Source: Cyanobacteria bacterium RU_5_0 (GTDB lineage: Bacteria; Cyanobacteriota; Cyanobacteriia; Elainellales; Elainellaceae). Taken from it: DNA of 41,985 nt. A program made the position numbers and the translations under genes. Each line of letters begins with the position of its first letter. Positions within the stretch are counted from its first letter, which is position 1. The stretch is taken from contig JAAUSF010000035.1 of assembly GCA_012033255.1 (NCBI GenBank), positions 1-41,985 on the forward strand, written 5' to 3'. The notes beneath the pieces were generated by a model that was given only the letters and a program-made list of their open reading frames with translations, did no database searches and was not told the DNA's origin. Of this stretch, positions 33,590 through 40,310 are shown one piece after another.

Positions 33590-33940
33590 GAAAGTTTTCC
33601 TCTAAAATACCAGAATTAGCATTCAGCCATCAGTGCACTAGTCTCAGAAATTGCCTGGAGCGCAGATAGCCGAATGCCCAGACGTTACAGTCCAATGAAT
33701 TCCTTCGACGTTATAGCTAAGTGCTGAGTTCTGAGGACTGAGTGCTGAGCCAGAGTTGATTGACCGTTTGCCTTTCAGCCTTTGGCAATCTCCTAACCAC
33801 GCTGGCTACTGCTATAACGTTAGGCGTGAATCATGGTTCCTCTAATCGTCATTGCACAAGCGGTTTGTAATGGGCGATCGGAAGCCATGCTGGTTTCACT
33901 CACTCCGATGCCCACTACTGCTTCTGTAAAAACGGCACCC
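33590..33940. other. Intergenic region with a 113-bp MITE-like element
   Basis: No gene is seen between isiA and the hydrolase. Perfect 10-bp inverted repeats ACGTTATAGC (33708-33717) and GCTATAACGT (33811-33820) enclose 93 bp. Inside is a short direct repeat (GTGCTGAG at about 33721 and 33742). The flavodoxin gene isiB, which often occupies this place, is absent. Confidence 0.6.
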
Positions 33941-34975
33941 TTAGGGTTCGCTGCCTACAGTGTTCAATGCCTGCTCGACTCGTCTGAAGTCAAATCCGAT
34001 CGCCCGCAGAGCGTGCCAGAGATGTCCTTGCAAGAAGAAGAATGCTAGAAAGAAGTGAGCATTGGCTAACCAAGCGCGAGGTGTATGTGCGCCTAAAGGT
34101 AAATCGATCGTGTCAGCAAAATAAGGCGTGATACCCAGTTTGACTTCTAATGGCGGTCCATAGAACTCGACAGGATAAGCCAATGTGTTCACGGCACAAA
34201 AGTATGCAGCAACAAAGCCAGCGAGAGCAATGCCGCCTAAAGAATAGGACAGGATAGCTTCACCAGAAAATATCAAAACTTTCTTTGCCCAGTTCATTGG
34301 AGGGATGAGGATATGCCAGATCCCGCCAGCGATCAACAAGATACCCACGTAAATGTGACCTCCGACTAAATCTTCCAGGCTGCTAATGCTGGCAAAGTGA
34401 GTTTGATAGCCATAAATCACCAATGGATCAATGGTTGGATGACTAATCACCCGCACCGTTTGAGTCGTGGCATCATACAATCCGCCCCAATACATTGCTT
34501 TTGCGACCAGCAGCAATGCCCCTACTCCCAGGAAGATCAGGTGATGTCCCAAGATGAATCCTAGCTTCGCTGGATCATTCCATTCAAAGTGAAATTTACG
34601 GGCACGACCTGTCGCTTTTTTAAGATCATCGGGTGCTTTAACCGTGTGAAATAGTGCCCCTGCTCCCAGAACAGCCGATGAAATTAAATGCACGACACCA
34701 ACCACAAAGTAAGGGTATGTGTCTACAATCCGTCCTCCATCCCCCACACCTAATCCGAGCGTGGCAAGATGGGGTAGCAAGATTAGCCCTTGCTCACCCA
34801 TTGGACGATCGGGCGAGTACTGGGAAATTTCAAACAGAGTGAATGCACCTGCCCAAAAGACAATTAACGCCGCTTGTGCAACGTGGGCAGCAATAAATAG
34901 TCCAGATAGATTGGCAAAGCGAGCATTGCCAGCCCACCAATCATATTTCACGCTTGAGTTATCGTAAGTTTGCAT
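33941..34975 (-). CDS. isiA: Iron-stress-induced chlorophyll-binding protein IsiA (CP43')
   Basis: IsiA is a six-helix chlorophyll a antenna that forms rings around photosystem I and stores chlorophyll under iron limitation. The 344-residue sequence matches throughout: [87 protein letters not shown], and the C-terminal [26 protein letters not shown]. The large lumenal loop of CP43 is absent, as expected. CAGGAG lies 8 nt before ATG 34975. Downstream on the same strand are a hydrolase, a Cys-containing membrane protein and a Crp regulator. Family knowledge predicts Fur control, but I could not mark a convincing Fur box. Confidence 0.97.
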   Translation of the reverse strand: MQTYDNSSVKYDWWAGNARFANLSGLFIAAHVAQAALIVFWAGAFTLFEISQYSPDRPMGEQGLILLPHLATLGLGVGDGGRIVDTYPYFVVGVVHLISSAVLGAGALFHTVKAPDDLKKATGRARKFHFEWNDPAKLGFILGHHLIFLGVGALLLVAKAMYWGGLYDATTQTVRVISHPTIDPLVIYGYQTHFASISSLEDLVGGHIYVGILLIAGGIWHILIPPMNWAKKVLIFSGEAILSYSLGGIALAGFVAAYFCAVNTLAYPVEFYGPPLEVKLGITPYFADTIDLPLGAHTPRAWLANAHFFLAFFFLQGHLWHALRAIGFDFRRVEQALNTVGSEP

Positions 34976-35358
34976 TCAATATCTCCTGACAATGAGTTGA
35001 TACAAGATTGCAAGAATTGTGAGAGTACTCTCGGAGTTTAAACAGGACTCTAGATCAGCGATCGCTGTGAGCCGCTGTCAATCCCCTTGTTCCCGGCATT
35101 CTGAGTGACTAGTGCTTTGTCAAGCAAGATTGATGGGTAATGGGGGGTGGGGGCGTTGCCCCCACGCAGGGGTGAAACCCCTGCACCCCGCCAAACAAAA
35201 ATGACAGACTACTAGAATTCAGTTGCAAGAGGTTAAATAAGTCATGGAAGTAAATTACACTATTGCAATGATATGCAATAAGCTTCTTTATGAAGTAAAG
35301 CATTTATTGCAAGTTTATGTCATTAAGTTTCATGTTAAGTTTTGCGAGGCTTTCCATA
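34976..35358. other. Divergent promoter region between isiA and a GNAT gene
   Basis: This 383-bp region holds no gene. Near isiA is its ribosome-binding site and AT-rich promoter sequence. At 35140-35190 lies a GC-rich repeat with hairpins (GGGGGCGTTGCCCCC, and AGGGGTG followed by AAACCCCT) related to the element at 10.7 kb. At 35261-35280 is the palindrome TATTGCA-ATGATA-TGCAATA. Confidence 0.6.
35261..35280. promoter_or_regulatory. Palindrome TATTGCA-N6-TGCAATA before a GNAT gene
   Basis: Arms of 7 bp match perfectly around the centre ATGATA. It lies 78 bp before ATG 35359, and a further half-site TTATTGCA occurs at about 35304. The location fits an operator or activator site, with no regulator identified. 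The arm TTGCA/TGCAA is shared with the MarR-linked operators at 6.8 kb, but the spacing differs. Confidence 0.4.
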
Positions 35359-35859
35359 ATGTACTCGATCGAAATTCGATTAGCCCATACACAGCAAGAA
35401 TTAGAGGCGATGTATTATCAACGCTGGCTGGTACTGCGATCGCCATTGGGGATGGAACAAGGCACTGAAAAGGACAAATTTGATGAAAGCTGTTCTCATC
35501 TAATTGCTATTTGCGGCTACCAAATAACGGCATTAGCGGCTCCCGATACGGCTCCCTATGTTGTTGGATCAGCCCGATTGCGAGAATTGTCCTCAGAGTT
35601 AGGCAGCATTGCTTATCTCGCTGTACTACCTGAATTTCAACATCAAGGAATTGGCACAGCGTTAGTCAAACGATTAACAGAGATCGCTAGGCAAAAAACC
35701 CTCAGATGCCTGAGAGTAATGACACGAACCAGTGCGTTGAAGTTTTATCAGCGACTAGGGTTTATAGAAAAAGGGGAACCCCATGATTATTTAGGCATTC
35801 CCCATAGTTTTATGTATCTCAACTTGCCATCTTCTCCGGATACTGAAGCGAGTCCTTGA
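35359..35859 (+). CDS. GNAT family N-acetyltransferase
   Basis: The 166-residue protein has the N-terminal region YSIEIRLAHTQQELEAMYYQRWLVLRSPLG. The acetyl-CoA loop is IAYLAVLPEFQHQGIGTALVKRL, and the C-terminal strand-helix MTRTSALKFYQRLGFIEKGEPHDYLGIPHSFM completes the fold. It resembles ElaA/YitI-type acyltransferases in which the N terminus is a RxxVFxxEQ-like segment. ATG 35359 is chosen over 35317 because the family begins there and GAGG lies upstream. The substrate is unknown. Its 3' end overlaps the convergent sucrase/ferredoxin-like gene by 41 bp. Confidence 0.85.
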   Translation: MYSIEIRLAHTQQELEAMYYQRWLVLRSPLGMEQGTEKDKFDESCSHLIAICGYQITALAAPDTAPYVVGSARLRELSSELGSIAYLAVLPEFQHQGIGTALVKRLTEIARQKTLRCLRVMTRTSALKFYQRLGFIEKGEPHDYLGIPHSFMYLNLPSSPDTEASP

Positions 35860-36823
35860 TTGGTTTTGGATGTGCGTAAAGATTGAAACTTACAACCGCA
35901 TATTTGATGAACTCTGATGATTGTTTGGCATTACAAGAACCTTTCAAGACAAGTGTTTGATCGCTATCCTTAATGAGTTCTGCCTGACCAGTGTAAAGAT
36001 CTCCTTCTGATATCTCAAATGTGATCTCTGCTTGAATCACAGACTTATCGGCATTTTGTTCAATGATTTTGTGACGAATGCCGTAATTGAACCAATTCCA
36101 TCCATAGCGCAGAATCAGTTCTCGTTCTAACACCTGAAGCGGGTTTGGCAAAATACCCCAACCCCGATAGACATGGTTAAAACACCGAATATCACCCGTG
36201 CGAGTCAGAATGGCTTGGAAAGAAGGTTGATCCAGTCCACCGTAGTATCTGCCATCGGGTAGATCAATCACCGTTGGAGCAAAGCGATGACCACCAAAAT
36301 GGCTCGTTTGCCAGACCCGGACATTGTTTAGGTTTAGATTGGAGAGAGTATTGATCGCCTCTCTGTAAAATGGCAGCCCATATTTCGCACAGCATTTGTC
36401 GTGACTACCATGTGTACAAACTAAAATATCTCTGGTTTGAGGCTGGATACGATCGGTTGCTGAGCCATTGCCTGCCAAAAAGTGACGAATACCGTCGGCA
36501 GCATGATCGATCGTTTCAACCTTAAATTCCCATCCCTCATAGCCTTGAGAGAATGCTTCTTGGCTTTGATCGTAAATCAAAATGCGAATTGATTCTGGTG
36601 GTTTGCGCTTAGCCTGAGTGATTAGCAAAAATCGAATTGATTGCTTGGATTGCTTAGTTGCCTCAATTAAATCCTTGAGATTTTGGGGAATTTGAGGTGA
36701 ATCAAACACATTCGAGAACCAAGGAGTATGGCATTCAATTAGCACGTAGGTTTGATAGTTTGTGCCACTGCCAATCATGTCTTCTCCAGCTTGACGAGAA
36801 GCCTCTGCACAAAAGAATTTCAT
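35819..36823 (-). CDS. Sucrase/ferredoxin-like (Apd1-type) [2Fe-2S] protein
   Basis: The protein (334 residues) contains the Suc_Fer-like domain of thioredoxin-fold ferredoxins. Key residues are Cys136-x8-Cys145 (VCTHGSHDKCCAKYG) and His175-x3-His179 (WQTSHFGGHRFAPTVIDLPDGRYYG). In the yeast relative Apd1, a Cys-x8-Cys plus His-x3-His set binds a [2Fe-2S] cluster with two His ligands. A redox role here is therefore well supported by motif, but the partner is not known. The C-terminal third is a separate beta-rich region. It starts 5 bp after the JmjC gene's stop, so the two are co-transcribed and probably functionally linked. Confidence 0.85.
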   Translation of the reverse strand: MKFFCAEASRQAGEDMIGSGTNYQTYVLIECHTPWFSNVFDSPQIPQNLKDLIEATKQSKQSIRFLLITQAKRKPPESIRILIYDQSQEAFSQGYEGWEFKVETIDHAADGIRHFLAGNGSATDRIQPQTRDILVCTHGSHDKCCAKYGLPFYREAINTLSNLNLNNVRVWQTSHFGGHRFAPTVIDLPDGRYYGGLDQPSFQAILTRTGDIRCFNHVYRGWGILPNPLQVLERELILRYGWNWFNYGIRHKIIEQNADKSVIQAEITFEISEGDLYTGQAELIKDSDQTLVLKGSCNAKQSSEFIKYAVVSFNLYAHPKPIKDSLQYPEKMAS

Positions 36824-36828
36824 TGTTT

Positions 36829-37977
36829 TCAGCCTGTTGTATCGACAAAAATAATTCCTTCCATCACTAAACGAGATAAAAGGGGAATAATATCAACTTC
36901 CCAGTCATAATCAGGTAGCCAATTCATGACATCCTGACCTGTGAATGCACCAGTATTGAAAAGCGTTTGAATGAACGCTTGGGTGACTCCTCTCAGAGAA
37001 ACTTCTTTGCCTGCAACGGTAATCTGGTAGCCGCTACAGTCTGGTAATGTTGATAGTTTGAGGCGTTGAAAGGGTGGAGTTGTGAATCGTGTTGCCGTTC
37101 CGTGGAGAAAGATATTGATACCAGCCTGGTAAGGGAATGCGTATTTTGGCTTTCCTAAGCTATCTAAATAATGAGTGTATTGTTCGCAAAGGTTGTGTTC
37201 AACAACATACTGACTCAAAGTTTGGAGCAACGTACTGATATGGTTACAAACTGGTTCTGCTTCAGCCCGTAGCGGCAGGCTTCTTCGCCAATCTTCCTGT
37301 TGACGCAACTCATTCACTAACCACTCCAGAAAATCAATGCCTGTTTTACAGTGAATTCCCAATGTTAAATGCAATGAAGGTTGATCAATTGCGACAGCAT
37401 AATGCCAATGTCCACGGGGAATATATAGCACATCACCTGGATGTAAAACGCAACTCAAGTAAGGGTCAGTTTCCGGTGGGGTGAATGATGAAGACTTCTG
37501 ATCAAGCAAAGGATACTTTAGCGTATCTGCAAACACAAACCATTGCTTGCTCCCTTCGATTTGCAAAATGAACGCATCATGGGTATCGTAGTGGCATGAA
37601 AAACCAGGTTTCGCCCAAGAACAGTATGCATTGATTTGAGTGTTATAGCCCAAATCATACTTGAGTTCAGAGGTTAATGTTGCTAATTCTGGAATCCATC
37701 TATGAACCTGATTAATAATTAGCGTTGCTCCTTGCTGACACCAATACAGGAGATTAGCATTTTCGCTTTCATCCAGTACTTGACCATTCAAAGCTAGACG
37801 GAGATCAGGGTAATTTAAGTGCTGAAAGTTGAGTAGATTGTTGAGTTTTCCCCAAGAAAACAAGTGATCAAAGTGTTGCTGATCTTTGCGGGAGATGACG
37901 ATCGCTTTCTTGGCCCAGTTGTGCTGGAGGAATTCATCAAGATTATAGGGATGCAGAAGTCGAGATAGCGATCGCAT
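36829..37977 (-). CDS. JmjC/cupin-type Fe(II)/2-oxoglutarate oxygenase (ROXA-like)
   Basis: The 382-residue protein has a JmjC-type double-stranded beta helix. Fe-binding HxD is in CHYDTHDAFILQIEGSKQW, and the distal His is in LHPGDVLYIPRGHWHYAV. N-terminal (RLLHPYNLDEFLQHNWAKKAIVI) and C-terminal winged-helix-like regions (about 225-380) match bacterial ROXA/MINA-like proteins, which hydroxylate Arg, His or Asp/Asn side chains. ATG 37977 is chosen; a TTG six codons earlier is possible. It sits between a 50-aa peptide gene (98 bp upstream with a stem-loop between) and an Apd1-type ferredoxin gene (5 bp downstream). A peptide substrate is plausible but not shown. Confidence 0.85.
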   Translation of the reverse strand: MRSLSRLLHPYNLDEFLQHNWAKKAIVISRKDQQHFDHLFSWGKLNNLLNFQHLNYPDLRLALNGQVLDESENANLLYWCQQGATLIINQVHRWIPELATLTSELKYDLGYNTQINAYCSWAKPGFSCHYDTHDAFILQIEGSKQWFVFADTLKYPLLDQKSSSFTPPETDPYLSCVLHPGDVLYIPRGHWHYAVAIDQPSLHLTLGIHCKTGIDFLEWLVNELRQQEDWRRSLPLRAEAEPVCNHISTLLQTLSQYVVEHNLCEQYTHYLDSLGKPKYAFPYQAGINIFLHGTATRFTTPPFQRLKLSTLPDCSGYQITVAGKEVSLRGVTQAFIQTLFNTGAFTGQDVMNWLPDYDWEVDIIPLLSRLVMEGIIFVDTTG

Positions 37978-38029
37978 ATTGAAAGATATTCGCAAAACTA
38001 GCTAAAAATATAAAGTGCTATCAACTTGA

Positions 38030-38061
38030 AGAGCAGGGGTAAAAGCTCTTACCCTTGCTCT
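38030..38061 (-). terminator. 13-bp stem-loop between peptide gene and JmjC gene
   Basis: AGAGCAGGGGTAA (38030-38042) pairs with TTACCCTTGCTCT (38049-38061) at 12 of 13 positions, plus one G-T type mismatch, around the loop AAGCTC. On the minus strand it follows the peptide gene's stop by about 30 bp and precedes the JmjC start by about 50 bp. There is no U-run after it. It could be a leaky terminator or an RNA-stabilising structure that sets a high peptide:enzyme ratio. Confidence 0.65.
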
Positions 38062-38092
38062 ACTACAATGCTAAACAGATTGGAGATTTAAA

Positions 38093-38245
38093 TTACTCGT
38101 TGCTGATATCACTCCCATCTGAGTCAACATCCAATCGAGTCGTCATGTTTCGAGTGGAGGTCTGTCGTGGAAGTTCACGAACCTCAATCTGTATCCTGCT
38201 GGTGCGAGATTTTTCAGAGTTTGATTCATTGATCTGGTTTGCCAT
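38093..38245 (-). CDS. 50-residue polar peptide, possible substrate (RiPP-like precursor) of the JmjC enzyme
   Basis: The product is MANQINESNSEKSRTSRIQI, then EVRELPRQTSTRNMTTRLDV, then DSDGSDISNE. It has no Cys, no aromatic residues and no His, so it should be unfolded. The middle EVRELP resembles the leader helix of many RiPP precursors. The C-terminal end is Asp/Ser/Asn-rich, residues that JmjC enzymes of peptide pathways can hydroxylate. The ribosome-binding site AGAGGAG directly before ATG 38245 is among the best in the window, suggesting high expression. The next gene on the strand is the JmjC oxygenase. The open frame extends to 38299 but without a ribosome-binding site. Precursor status is inference. 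Confidence 0.55.
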   Translation of the reverse strand: MANQINESNSEKSRTSRIQIEVRELPRQTSTRNMTTRLDVDSDGSDISNE

Positions 38246-38471
38246 AGTCTCCTCTATAGAGTAATGCACCCATTTATTCCAAAAAGTTCCTACCAACAAT
38301 ATCAGGGGTAGTCAGGAATATACGGCTTAACTTCAATTTAAGCTAACACAGGTGGGGCTAATTGACAATAACTCTCAAGTGAGGAATTAGCTGGATCAGC
38401 ATTTTCAATGTTCCATAAGCGATCCGTAAATCGGTACAGATTGACTTGTGTGCCTAAAAATGGCTATCTGT

Positions 38472-39053
38472 TTATTGCTTGAGCCGTGCCATCAAGTGAA
38501 CATCTGCATACTGTCCAGATCGGACTGCTAGATTTTTCAAAACGCCTTCAGAAGTAAACCCAAACTTATGATAGAGCGTGATCGCACTGTCATTGTCAGT
38601 ATACACAATCAATTCAAGCCGATGTAAATTTAGCCAATTATCAGCAAGATTGATCGCTGCCTTCATCAACTTAGAACCTGCTCCTTTCCCTTGATGCTGA
38701 GGGTGAACAGCGATCGGACCCAAACGAGCAACGTGACGAAGACGCGGAGCCGCAAACACCGTAAACTCAAGTACTCCAATGACTTCATCAGGATTGCACG
38801 CAACAAGCGTGTAGTATCCTTCTGAGCGATTTGTAAACCGTTTATGGGTTTGTTCTAGCGGTGTGAATGGCATTTCGATCGTCCAGTAAATGATTTCAGG
38901 ATATGCAAATAAATGATGAATTAATTCGTGATCATTTGGCTCTGCATGACGAACAATAATCATAGAGGAAGTGCGTTGAAAAGATGTAATATCCTTTACT
39001 GTTCCGTTGCTTATTAATGTAGATGATTTCACTAATCCTTTATCAGCCACCAT
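38472..39053 (-). CDS. GNAT family N-acetyltransferase (RimI-like)
   Basis: The 193-residue protein has the GNAT core from residue 31: MIIVRHAEPNDHELIHHLFA, then GYYTLVACNPDEVIGVLEFTVF, acetyl-CoA loop LGPIAVHPQHQGKGAGSKLMKAAI, and LELIVYTDNDSAITLYHKFGFTSEG. This resembles YhhY/PhnO-type amino-acid or small-molecule acetyltransferases. GTAGGAAAG precedes ATG 39053, supporting the longer start, while the core alone would start at ATG 38963. It lies upstream of the peptide/JmjC genes on the same strand, 226 bp away, and could belong to the same locus, but nothing proves that. Confidence 0.85.
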   Translation of the reverse strand: MVADKGLVKSSTLISNGTVKDITSFQRTSSMIIVRHAEPNDHELIHHLFAYPEIIYWTIEMPFTPLEQTHKRFTNRSEGYYTLVACNPDEVIGVLEFTVFAAPRLRHVARLGPIAVHPQHQGKGAGSKLMKAAINLADNWLNLHRLELIVYTDNDSAITLYHKFGFTSEGVLKNLAVRSGQYADVHLMARLKQ

Positions 39054-39101
39054 ATTCTTTCCTACTCGTCAAAGGATTTAATAATAGCCATTTTCGGGTA
39101 A

Positions 39102-39121
39102 GGGCACGATATATCGTGCCC
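39102..39121. repeat. 20-bp perfect palindrome
   Basis: GGGCACGATATATCGTGCCC is fully self-complementary and is flanked by GTAA on the left and CCTAC on the right. The GTAGGGGCACGATATATCGTG type of repeat is a recurrent intergenic element in cyanobacteria. It lies between a GNAT gene and a membrane-protein gene, both on the minus strand. Confidence 0.85.
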
Positions 39122-39159
39122 CCTACAGAGAGCGTCGTAAGTTGATTCAAGTCGATCGC

Positions 39160-39957
39160 CTAAATTGATGGGGTAGCGACGTGAGGTTGAATGTTTTGGA
39201 TCATCGTAAATAGCAGATGCAGATTTGGAGTTGTTTGAGGATTAAACCACGACCAATCTTGTAGCTGATTGTTTTTGCTAGTATCTCGCCGTTGAATGGT
39301 AAATTGAGAACCATAGCGGGAACGAGAAAATGTGATTCGTTCCAATTCTGACCAGGGCAGTGTTTTTTGATTAATTGATACTCCTTCCTGGTTTAGTTTA
39401 ATATTACCGAATTCAATTGGAATGCCTTGGTTAAAGTTAGCGATCGCTTCTGGTAATTTGCAATCTGTGATCTGTTGCTGCAACAGCATCCCAATATGTT
39501 CAATGTTTTGTAGATGTTCAGTAAATTTCAGTTTTTGACCATTCTTCAACTCTACGGTATAGATATGATTTGTAATTGACCAAAATAAGATAATTCGCGT
39601 TTGAATAATTGACATCCGCAATGATTGGATCTCTTCATACCGAATCACTTGAGGGATATTCTTGCGTTCATCAATGATGCCGTAATCATAGAAAAACAAT
39701 ACTTTCCCGGCTCTCAATCTGCAAATAGCAACATACATCCAAGCTAGACCAATACACAAAGCTGGAATACCGACGAGAAAAAGACTCGCTAGTAAGAATA
39801 GCGGTAACATTAAACCAAACATCCACAATATCAATTTAGCTCTTGCACGATTCCAACCAAAGGCGGCGATCGGAATTCCAAGCTGGTATTGTTTGTCTCG
39901 TTGGTTATTACGTTGGTTATTAGGATGTTGATTAGTCATTGTGAGATGAGGCTCCAT
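39160..39957 (-). CDS. Two-helix membrane protein, DUF6585-like
   Basis: The 265-residue protein has a polar N terminus rich in Asn/Gln and two adjacent membrane helices (LILWMFGLMLPLFLLASLFLV and IPALCIGLAWMYVAICRL, about 41-80). A cytoplasmic domain follows that begins KVLFFYDYGIIDERK and contains IRYEEIQSLRMSI and ELKNGQKLKF. This PH-like pattern resembles DUF6585, an identification I hold with moderate confidence. A second similar strand set (NIKLNQEGVSINQKTLPWSELERITF) suggests an internal duplication of the PH-like fold. ATG 39957 and ATG 39939 are both possible; no clear ribosome-binding site favours either. Confidence 0.6.
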   Translation of the reverse strand: MEPHLTMTNQHPNNQRNNQRDKQYQLGIPIAAFGWNRARAKLILWMFGLMLPLFLLASLFLVGIPALCIGLAWMYVAICRLRAGKVLFFYDYGIIDERKNIPQVIRYEEIQSLRMSIIQTRIILFWSITNHIYTVELKNGQKLKFTEHLQNIEHIGMLLQQQITDCKLPEAIANFNQGIPIEFGNIKLNQEGVSINQKTLPWSELERITFSRSRYGSQFTIQRRDTSKNNQLQDWSWFNPQTTPNLHLLFTMIQNIQPHVATPSI

Positions 39958-40162
39958 TTTGAGTCAGATAATAATCCTTCATACGATCGGATCGAGGAAA
40001 TTATGCAGGATATTGGTGAAAGTGAGTAGATTTTTAAGCAATAGGCTGGAAAGCATCAACTGGAAAGGATTTTTATCGATCGCCTAGCACCAAGTGACTG
40101 CGTGTTGCTTGCGTAAAGCTAAGGATTTTGAAAAAACCTTCTATTCACTAAAAAACTCTGAT

Positions 40163-40256
40163 ATAGCTGTAGTCAGTTAGGTTAGGACATGGACATTTTT
40201 GTGGGGCGGCTCCGCCGCCCCACAAAAATGTCCTAACCAAAATGACTATGGCTATA
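40163..40256. repeat. MITE-like palindrome with a 20-bp-arm hairpin
   Basis: GGACATTTTTGTGGGGCGGC (40191-40210) pairs perfectly with its inverted copy at 40214-40233 around the loop TCC. Outer flanks also pair imperfectly: TATAGCTGTAGTCAGTTAGG on the left against the complement of AAATGACTATGGCTATA on the right. GGACAT is directly doubled at the left arm. The GTTAGGAC and TATAGC motifs are shared with the repeat at 10.7 kb. Confidence 0.9.
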
Positions 40257-40310
40257 GTGTCTGAAAAAGTCAGGTTATCTCTGGTAAAAAAGTTCAATAT
40301 TTTGGAACTA

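Noticed and set aside
34976..35100. Fur box upstream of isiA
   Set aside because: Family knowledge predicts one, but the only candidate (TGACAATGAGTTGATA) matches the 7-1-7 pattern in one half only.
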